This document shows positions 44,651-55,100 of a stretch of DNA of 64,000 bases, piece by piece (positions within the stretch are counted from its first letter, which is position 1; each line of letters opens with the position of its first letter). Below the pieces are notes generated by a model. It was not told the origin of the DNA and ran no database searches. It saw only the letters and a list, made by a program, of their open reading frames with translations. The stretch comes from Solen grandis. Lineage: Eukaryota; Mollusca; Bivalvia; Adapedonta; Solenidae. The position numbers were made by a program, and so were the translations under genes. The stretch lies in the NCBI GenBank assembly GCA_021229015.1, contig CM037777.1, positions 67,632,411 through 67,696,410 on the forward strand. Reading direction: 5' to 3'.

Positions 44651-45368
44651 AAGGCCTAAGAAAAAGAGAACAAATGTAAAACTTTATGTTTGTTGGATGG
44701 TTGGAGGCTGCTGTGCTTGTACAAATCATGCACACTGCCTTGTACATTGTAAAAGTTTGTAAAACGAAAGATTTTTAAGGAATTCAAGTATGAACAAGTA
44801 TAATATATTATTGCATATTTTTCTGACATGAATTGACAAAATTTTATTTAAAAACCTCCCAAAGTGAATGGATAGTGTTCTTTGTATGATTACATCAAAC
44901 TCGGCAGCCAGTATCTGACTTAACAAGTCTACATATCTTAACTACTGTAGATTCATTTATTTTCATGGGGGATAATTTTCGTTGATTTTGTGGATGGCTT
45001 TATCCACAATTATTATCATCATTTTACAAGGTGGTTGTTCCTTTTTTTTTTTTTTTTTGGTTTCCAAAACTGTGGTATTTAAAAATAAAAGCCACTTAAA
45101 TCTATCTTGGCAACCATATACTTCAGTAATCAATCATGTTTCCAGGTCAGTACTTCTCCCCTTATGACATAATTACTTAAATACCAGGAGTCTCCGGTTG
45201 CACAAGCAACACAATTGATATCAAAGGACAGTATGTACCTGACACTATTTTTCACATGATATTTATATGCATACATGTAAGGTGGTTTACCTTTATGGCC
45301 TTGAAGTTTAAATTCTTTATAAGAATGTCTATTCAATAGGTAGGCAGCTTAGAGTGGATTAAATAAAA

Positions 45369-45410
45369 CAAGAGGGCCAAAATGGCCCTGTGTCACTCAC
45401 CTCAGTAAGA
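45369..45410 (+). mobile_element. Family C element 5' end, cut by the assembly gap
   Basis: ACAAGAGGGCCAAAATGGCC followed by CACTCACCTCAG, directly against the run of N. The assembly probably broke inside this tandem-repeat element. Confidence 0.65.
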
Positions 45411-45510
45411 NNNNNNNNNNNNNNNNNNNNNNNNNNNNNNNNNNNNNNNNNNNNNNNNNNNNNNNNNNNNNNNNNNNNNNNNNNNNNNNNNNNNNNNNNN
45501 NNNNNNNNNN
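45411..45510. other. Assembly gap (100 N)
   Basis: One hundred N, a conventional placeholder length; the true size is unknown. Open frames that cross it are meaningless. Confidence 0.99.
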
Positions 45511-46110
45511 TACGATTGCTGGAAAAAAAATCCATGACATATCCGCATGCCCTTTTGGTTCATTATAAGAAATAAGTGCACCCATGAAATATTTTATTGC
45601 GATTTGGCTCATTTCTTCGGATAAAGGGACATTACTCTACCGAAAGGTAAGGCTGATCCTCGTCTCATGGGGTATTTTCTCAGCTCTTAGTTTCCAAGGT
45701 TAGGCGTGGAAAAGAAGATACATCTACTTGATTGTGTTACATGTCAATCCATTATTCAGATTTCAAACATTGTCATATTTATTGAAGGTTTTTCTCCTTT
45801 TTTTTTTAATGTTATAATTTATTTTCAAAACTCGTGTAGTTAAAAGTTATTAAATTAGAATAATTTCTTGAGAAATATTGTTTTTTTTATATCGAACACT
45901 GATGTTTTCATTTTCAAATGTACATTATAGTAATAAATAAACTACTGTAGATAAACGCTTAAAAAGCTTATCTTTAAACCAAACGTATAACGTTTACAAA
46001 GACATTTATCAGCCATTTGTGTAATATATGCATACATGCATACATACATACATATACACGAACATAGTATATGTAACAAGCTATCGAGAAACATGTCCTG
46101 ATTATTCGAA
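45511..46110. other. No gene recognised
   Basis: AT-rich, with a short ACATGCATACATACATAC repeat near 46040. Nothing else is supported. Confidence 0.4.
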
Positions 46111-46111
46111 T

Positions 46112-46274
46112 ATTAAGGTAAAGTCCTTGTAATGGTTCCGCTATATTTCAGACCCCATGCCCTTTCACGGAGATACCTAAGATTTCCTAATGTTTCATTA
46201 GGGTACCTTGGATATCTGGTAGAAGTTAAGTGGTCCAAGACGTAGCGGAGCCATTACAGGAACATTACCTTAAT
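46112..46274. mobile_element. 163-bp MITE with long inverted ends
   Basis: The left end ATTAAGGTAAAGTCCTTGTA then ATGGTTCCGCTA pairs with the right end TAGCGGAGCCATTACAGG then AACATTACCTTAAT. The arms are about 32 nt with a few mismatches. Both ends carry TTAA-like bases, possibly a target site. Confidence 0.78.
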
Positions 46275-46279
46275 TCATC

Positions 46280-48255
46280 GTCGGAACCCGACGGAGAGTC
46301 AGTTTTCGCTTTTGGAATTTCAATGAAGAGTATTAAAATACTACGCCAGGAAGTAGCTGATTGATATTCATGAAAACGAAGTATCCCACGGTATATACGA
46401 TAGTGTTAACAGAATGTATACAGGGGATTCCGATGATGTGTTAACTGTGCCTTAAACAGAAGTGGACGGTTAGTTTTCTGATGTGAGATTCGAACCCACA
46501 ATTCACATGCTGGGAGCCATTATGTTTCCCTATATATCTATATGTAGGTCACTATTTTTCATCTTTAGCTCTGGGTAAAATGAAATCCAAATGTTATTGA
46601 ATTCGGCATAGTATCATCTTCGGCTAGATTCTTCGTGGATTGTCTCGTTGGTGAACTGTAAAATAAAAATAATCAGATGGATATATATCTTATCTTCCTA
46701 CGTCATAACATGTATGTATCCATCAGTCACCTATCTATATATATTCCTATCTGACTGCCAACCTATGCAAAAGGTACTTCTATATACCCGATATTTTTTA
46801 TATATTATATTCCCTTACTCAAACAAGGGAGACAACTCCGGCGAACTTGAACGGAATCTATAGATTACCGTTAATTTGATTGTGTCAGGGTAATATGACC
46901 ATGCCAGTGATTTTATGTTGACAAAGCCCTAAATGACTGAAATGCTGTCGACGGATCAAGCGATTAAATAAACATACAAACAGGTTAAAAATGATTAGAC
47001 GTACTGAGAGACTTTCGGAAATGACAATGCGTTTTAGTGAAAATGATATGTCTCTAAGTGGAAAAAAATGTCATTTCAATGAACTATTTATAGCAACGTT
47101 TAGTTTGTCCTAAATGAACCAAGATGGTCATTCAAAGAATAAAGCATGACGCAGTTACTACACCTTCATATTAGCGTTAGCTAATCATGGCGATATTTTT
47201 CTCTTAAAAAAAACCTGAACTAGCCATTCAAACAAGTAAATGTTTATTACCTTTTCAAACGGTACAATTTAAAATACGTGTTCAAACAAAAATTGAGGAG
47301 CACATTGACAGTGCGGTCTATTATTATCAAATTGCTATTATTTATTTTCTTCAGGGATATATCTTACAACGCTCTTGTTAAAAACTTATAATCATTTCTA
47401 CGTAAATAATACCTTACCTAATATATATTTTATGGCAATCAAAAGTCGTCAAAGAAATCTATCATTTTTAAGTTCGAATATCATCTATTCTGTATTCAGA
47501 ATCTGATAAAGGACATGGTAGAGTGAAACATGAGAACATTGTAAATTTGTTTTCATTTATTTTTTTGTTTGCCTATTTGTTTTGTCCAACAGACATTTAA
47601 TGTAGTTATTCGCTGAGAAACAAGTTTAGACAAGACCTACCACAAAGTACTGGTCCAACATCGGATAGGGGGTTGGCTATACGTATTAGGTGTAAAACGT
47701 CTTTTCAAAGAACGGTCAACAACCCAAGGACCGTCCAATCTCATTTAAATTAGATTCATTATCGCTAACTGAATCTGACAACATCGTATAGAAGGTCGTC
47801 TCAGATTGACCTTTGTATATTAGTAAGCCAGTCAAATCGGCGCCAACAGAATCGTAAGGTATAACCAGGGGAATAACCGCACTAATATATATTAACAAAT
47901 TACAAGATGGCGTGCGCCCATGGTTTCAGCTACTGTGATGGAAAACACACCTAAAAAGCTGTATTCTTCGAGTGACAGAAGTTTTGTGTGTGGATTTACT
48001 TTTCGGGAGATTTTGACAAGTTAATTAAGAAGAATGAAATTAAAAGGTTTGAAACGCGCTATTTGATTGGTTTAAAATCGAGCACTTGTTTTGCATATAA
48101 ATTACTTTAAAGGTCAATCTGACGTGAACCTTAATGCGATGTTGTCAGATCCTAATCGCGCATAGTAGAGGAGCTCAAATTAGGATATGATTTTAATGAG
48201 CTTAAAGACCGTCGTAAATGATTTGTAAACGAACTTTCACAGTGAAAAGTTCAAA
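46280..48255. other. 3' flank of STUM; no other gene recognised
   Basis: Holds a tRNA-like reversed B-box phrase near 46487 (GAGATTCGAACCCAC), probably a SINE relic, and a SINE-tail-like phrase near 46933 (ATGACTGAAATGCTGTCGA). No exon is supported. Confidence 0.4.
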
Positions 48256-48257
48256 GG

Positions 48258-48637
48258 TCAGTTTACCTGGTGACCTTGTCTGCTGGCGTGTCGATGTTCT
48301 CTACTCTGACCCTGGTAGTATGGCGGGGGCTGTGCCCTTTCCTGATACGGGGGCGGCGGGGAGTTGTAGGCGATGTTGGAAGGGGCCCGCATGGGGTATA
48401 TCAGGTTTGACGGAGTAAGCGATATGCGCGACCTTGCCCTTCTGTTGGCCTCACGGCGCTCACTACGTCGTCTCTCCTGCTCACGCATGAGATCCTCATA
48501 ATTTATTCCCGGATACGGCTGATTGACTACGACTTGTGGGATCGGAAGGGGGGATCTACCGCGTGATCGCCGCTGTCTGTCGGCGGAGGCGCTATGCCTC
48601 TCAACAATAAATTCTTCGTCTACGCTGTAATAAGTTG
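48258..48637 (-). CDS. STUM: STUM last coding exon: basic region and PPxY tail
   Basis: It follows an acceptor (CAAATAG) and encodes TYYSVDEEFIVERHSA, then REQERRRSERREANRRARSR, then NSPPPPYQERAQPPPYYQGQ, ending GHQVN and TGA. PPPPY and PPPYY fit the PPxY motif bound by WW domains (for example NEDD4-type ligases). The CAG|GTAAAC just before the stop could also act as a donor, so a further exon cannot be excluded. Confidence 0.82.
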
Positions 48638-51600
48638 CTATTTGAAAAAGAAAAAAAAAATGTAAGTTTTAACTAATTTATTTCAGCGTCAAGTTCTTAC
48701 AACTTATAATTATCCTTTCGACGGTTCCTTGGACCAGTACATTAAATATTTCTTGCTCCCCCCCCCCCCACACACACACACACATAACGGGAACCCACAA
48801 CCTTCAGATTAATAGTCGGGTAGGTTACAAATGAACCACGATGCCCTTTCATTAAATGGTAAATTCATTTGCAGCGTTTTTGGTCCTCTTTTTATACCTG
48901 CAACATGATAGAAAGAGCAACCGTGGGTGTGTGAGTGAAGAGATGAGTAAATGAGACACCTGAAACATTTTATTGTAAAGTTATCCGGCTTACATAATGA
49001 AACTTATTGATCCAGATGTACCACTTTTTAGCCCTTTTCAGTAAAATATAATACCCATTATAAGTACAGCAAAGGAATGGCCCCAACTTGAAACATGCAA
49101 TAGCAGTGTAAATACGAGACCAGACAAATTTGATAATAAACTGAGTATGAAATAGAACCAACAGTAGACAAATATTAATTCGATGTATTTACATATACCA
49201 CACCTATTATGTACAGTCAGATTGTTCTTTTTTGTTCTGTGAAGAAAAAAAATTGATAGATCAAAGAAAAAGAATTGATTGAATTATACTGCTGACGAAC
49301 TATCCTCGTTTCAAGATAATCATATATTTTGATAGTGGACAATACCGGAATTGATATATTTAAATAGAAGTTGAATATAACTGATTTAACCTACAAAAGT
49401 TTGGTTAAAGATGTGTATTGAAATTTACTAAATGACCCTATATCCTCCTTATATTTTATAATGAACAGCTTTATAACATACTAAATATTTTACGGGGCTC
49501 GTCTCTTTTATTCATTATTCCCACTGAATAAAAACTAATTTCCTCGTTTTTTATTTTCAATAATTCGATGGCAATTATTCTCAAATAATTTCTAAAAATG
49601 ATTAATTTTATATTCTTTTGAATCCACGACATAGGCCACTCTTCCCTAAAAACTAGTATCTCTTCCTAATTTTTTTTTTTTTTTTTTTTTTTTCAATAAA
49701 TAAGGTGGAGAAAGTAAAACGAGGTGTTGTTATTATTGTTTAGTTTTGATCAACCTTTACGGACATAAAAATAATTTCGAAATATCACTAAAAACTTTAA
49801 TTCTTCCCTGAAATACATATCTGGACTCTTTCAGTCATTTTTATCGGTAAAAGAAATCTGGAGAAAAATCTGCGTACCAAACATACATAGGTGGATAAAT
49901 ATACGTATTGACATTTAAATGTACACATGCGTACAAACACGCACGAACGCGTAAAGCTAAGCAAGCACATATGGGTGTAGACGTTTTATAGAGTGGGTGT
50001 GGTAGGTAGATGGATTTTTATAAATGAACACCTTGCATATGGATAGTTCAAGAAGTTACTATGTCTAAAGCGTATAACACTAGCCTATATCTGCCGTATG
50101 TAAAGATGTCCCCAAATGAATCAATTTAGGTTGGTGGGAGTTTAAATCTAAAGAAATGGATTATTCCAGGGACTTTTACATGTACTCTCTTTGTGGAAAT
50201 GAATTAGATCTAATATTATTTGTTTATATTGGCTTCGTTTACAACTTAAAAAAAATCATTATATTAATGCATATTATTTATAAAAATATAAATATATATA
50301 ACAATCTTAGGACATACATTTATCTTGCTTATATTGGAAAGACCTTTCAGACCCGAAATGAAATGCTAACATGCGTAAATCAACGAGTACTCCCCGAACA
50401 CCTAATTTAATCTACATGCTGGTGTAAATTTCCACAAATTGCTCAAAGGGAAATAAATTCTCAAGTCACTGATTGGTCAGTTACAGTCAGCGAATTATAC
50501 CGAGTATTGCCGAACCCCTGGTGTAATTGTCTATTCTCGTTGGCGCTCGGGTTGTCTTTATATGATATCCGGGTAAAACTCACGTGCTCGACGAGCGACC
50601 AAACACCCATTTAATAGCAACATCTGACCCACCTAGGATCAAAGACATGTTAGTAGAGATAGAAAAACTCATGTAAAAGCCAATGAAAAATATTGTTTAG
50701 GCACACAGCAGAACATTGAATATAAAGTATGAAAAAATTAAAGAGGAAAATGTATTTTTAATTTGAATTATTTAAAAATATATTTAGAGTTATGATTAAT
50801 ATTCAACCAGTGTAGCAGAAAAACAACAAAATTTATATATTTACCATTAAGAAGGTACTTTTCTATTTTACATGAAACATATTTATTTTTTGACCTATTT
50901 TGATTTTGATATCATTTTGATAGTAAAATTATATTCTATAGTAAGATATAATTTACTTTCATATATCTTCGATAGAATCGGAGATATTTGAAAAACGTGA
51001 CTTTGCGAAAATTGGACAATTTCTTACGTGCTTTTGTGAGATTTAGAGCGTAGTTGCCAATCTTTGTTTAATAGGTCTTTGCTAGGATCGAACCCAGTTT
51101 GAATTGGTGAGATGTCAGTACCACATCACTGAACAACCTTTTCTTTACTTAATGAAACTAACTTCACTTACCAGACATGCCGATAAAAGTGATTCCCCAT
51201 ATACAGCTCCAGACCCAGCCAATCAGGAAGCATGCAACCAGCAGCAGCTGCAGCAATCCGATACCAAAAACCGTGCAGCACGAGCCACACTTCTCGCGGC
51301 AAGTCATGTCATCGGTTTTCGCGCAGCAGAAGACACAGACTGAGGCCGCCATTGAACCTGTAGATCGACACCAAATTGTGACAATATTCATTCTTTGATT
51401 CATTTTTTTAGGAAACTGTTATGTTTGTTGTTATATTGCTAGAGCGTCCGTTCTTGAATCGTGACATCATGGGTCGATTCCAGGCTGCAAAATGACAAAT
51501 CACCAAAAAAAAAAAATTGTACTGGTATAGCTTCCTTGCTTGGCTTTCAGCATAAAAGGGTGTCCTGGTGTCAGAGTAATGTGGCTGGGTGTGGTATCAT

Positions 51601-52156
51601 GCCTCATGTCTACGGCGTTATACTGCAGTGTGGCAGCACTATATTTGTCTCACATCGTCTAAAATACTGTCGGCGGGACGTTGAGTCCGATTAAAAAATT
51701 CACATTTCTCTCTTTTTCTCTCTATCTCTCTCTCAATTGCGTCCGTGTTACTATTTTTTGTCTTTCAATTACCAATGTGGGATAATTTAAAACGTTTACG
51801 TTATTGTTACTTGCTTTCCAGTTACATGCTCTATGTATTTAAAACAAAGGCATGTGACGGACACCGGGCATAAACGACATATACATGTATGTATATTTAT
51901 ATTCCCGTACCCTTTACTTATTTTTCACTACATTATTTATTTATTTATTCCATTTATTATTGATATCTTGATGCAAGATAATATAATACCAACAAAAAGG
52001 GTACTAAGCCTATGAAAGATTGAATGAACCAGGCTACGTAGCTAGACTGAATAAAAAAAAACACAAAAAAAACTTATGCGGTAAAATGTCCTTGAATGGT
52101 ATTCTTGAAAATAGATGTAATATATACCCTTTTGTCGGTCAAAGTTTGTTTTATCT

Positions 52157-52198
<42 letters not shown>

Positions 52199-55100
52199 CC
52201 TAGACCGGGAACGATAAAGTTGAGAACACAGCAAATGATGGCGACTGGCATCGGTAGAGCCGGTACGACATAACGGTCGTCCTTCTCCTCGTATTCGTCT
52301 GAAATCATAAAATTCGTACCTGTATTTATTGGATGCAGAATAACTTTGCGTTATCCAATCCGAACGCTCGTAACGTATTATCCGTTATCATATGACATTA
52401 TGCTGAAACAGCTGTTTCCGGTTTGTAAACCTTTTTGTATTCTATATATATGCATAGTCTGTTGAACTCGAAAAGCTGGATTAAATGTGTTTGATGCAAC
52501 TAACTTTCATCAAAAAGATGCATTATTCATATGATGTTGAAAATGTATGAGAAATACACAAGTTGAATCGTTATTTTCAGTTATGTACTTCATGGGTGTT
52601 AGATTACAAATAGTAATTCGTTCACAGGCCTTTCATTCATTTGTTGTTTGTTATAATCACGATTTACTTCAGTAAAGGTCATATGATAGAAAGCATCTGA
52701 CATGAATTGACATTTCATTCAAATTTTACTAGACTCATTCATGAAAATGTTATTAAGCAGATTAAATATGTTCGCACTGAACACGTGAAACGTCGAATCC
52801 ACTTGACATGTGGTGAATGAAAAGAATTGATCGTGGGTGTCCGACGATTCATTGTTTCAGGACTTCCTAATTATGCGCTATCCAGGAAACATCTAAAGGG
52901 GTTTGGCTTTGCTGTAATTTCAACATCAAACAGCTAAACGTTCGTATTATGACATAGTGAGGTCCGGTCAGGTTTTACACGGTTAGGTCGGATCGTATAT
53001 CTTGGACACTTTTGAACTTACGTATATTATGAAAAAAGTGTTATATTAAAGTGGTATAATAACATCTTTAGGAATCAGTAAATAAGAAAGGGAGATTAAA
53101 ATTTTAGAGAATCAGGAGAAGAAAATATTGCATCTTCTACAAAATATGAACAATTTTCTTTTTATTTCATGTTCAAAGAGTGAAATTATTTTTATTTATT
53201 TATGTCGCAGTATTCCACTCAAATGCATTTATACATCGTATTATTATTATTATATTATTATTAAGAAGAAGAAGTTGTTGCCTGGAATTTACCGTCGCAG
53301 TGACAGTACATGCTCCTAATGTTTCTCATTCATATATTCAGGTATGCCCAGCTAACTAGAGGTGTAGGAAGACCCAAGCTGCTCAGAGTCTCCCGGGTAG
53401 AACCATCGACCATCCACAACCGGAAGCTCCATCGGATTACGCAAACCGAACTAATCAGTAGTAAGCGATGGAGGTCCCTTTTGTGTATATTCATGATTAT
53501 TTATACGATGACTACCCTTGAAGTATAATCCCACTTAGCTTCACATAGCATATATTTATTTTAATTTCTTCAACTCTAAAACAGCTTTTAATTTAATTCT
53601 TAATGTCTGGTTCCCGGTATAGAGGTTGAACGATGGGTTTTCTTGGCGTTTATTACTAGACTATAATGCATAGCTATTAGACATCTACCGGAACTGAATG
53701 GCTGTAAATTAGAATTGAATAAGTAATACAAAGGGGTAAATAGGTAAAGCAGGCTATGGATTTTTTGTCATTCTTTTCTATTTGTTCCATTTTCAAGTAT
53801 CCCATTTGTATCGCATATGAAATTATAACTTTCGAAGATTATCCTTGATTTTCTACCATGCATACATCATTATGTCAATAACTAAACGTAAAGATATAAA
53901 ACATTATTGTTGGTTTTAACTCAAATTACACTTAAATAAAACCAGTAAATGGCAAATATTATCCTGTTACGCCTTTAATCAGAAAATTCGATGATCATTT
54001 GAAAATGGCCATTTTAAGTTTGCTTTGTATGACCGTATTCATATTTGAAAAGAATTTGTTGTCAATGACTTTTGCAATAGATACGAACTGCGTTTGCATT
54101 CCTAGACATGGCATTCATAAACTACATTATATACGGAGGAGGACAAAAGGTCAGCAAATAAGCGACCATATTTAACATCGACATCCATTGTCCGGATTTA
54201 ACTGTTACCGCCACATAGTCCCTTAGCCACAAGACATTTTTTTTTAGTTCTTTTAAAACGTCAGATTTCAAGATACTTATATACATTACGTATTATTAAA
54301 AATGCACGCATATCATTTTATGATTAATCATTTGTTAATATTTATTTGACAATATAAGTACGTACACACAAACACCAAACAAAAACACACACACACAACT
54401 TACCGAGGTTTAGCGTGCGTGCCTCATAAAACACCATGGCGGTTTGTACCTCGGTGTGTGTATGTGTTGTCACACCGAGGTAAATTTTCCGAGGTATGAA
54501 ATTAAACTTCAAAACTAACCGTTATTTCCTACCCAAAACCAGACCAAACCAAGCCATAGAAACTAACACTAACACGTACCCTTAACCTAAAATACTGAAT
54601 TTTCTGCCTCTCAACATATTGTTCACAAACCAAGAGAGTACCGACATTGTTAATTCACATAAAGCTAGTTCAAAATCAAAATCAAAATCTTAATCAGAGA
54701 TGATGCATTTAACACTTTTAACACACATATATATTACATAGAAAATATATCATATTTATTTTATTTTTATTTATTAAGAACTATGACACGACATTTTGTT
54801 TTTCATGTGATATTACGATGTGTTTGCACGTACAAGGAAAATGTGCCTTTTTCGGAAAGATAAGACAAAATGAATAATTGAACAATTTCCATTAGTAAAA
54901 CATGTCTATACTTAGGGAAAAGGTTTGCCACAGTTGATTGTTGAGATGACAAGTATCAGAAATTCACGAAATATTAATTAGGAATATTGACTGAATTAAT
55001 GTCTTTCATAAACATATAGTTTAGTATCAAAACTCATCTCTGAGATGCACACTGAGACCTGTTTCGGACCGAAAGTTATAAATATCTGCATAATCTAAAA

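Noticed and set aside
45390..45612. Open frames crossing the run of N
   Set aside because: Created by the gap; unknown bases cannot be read.
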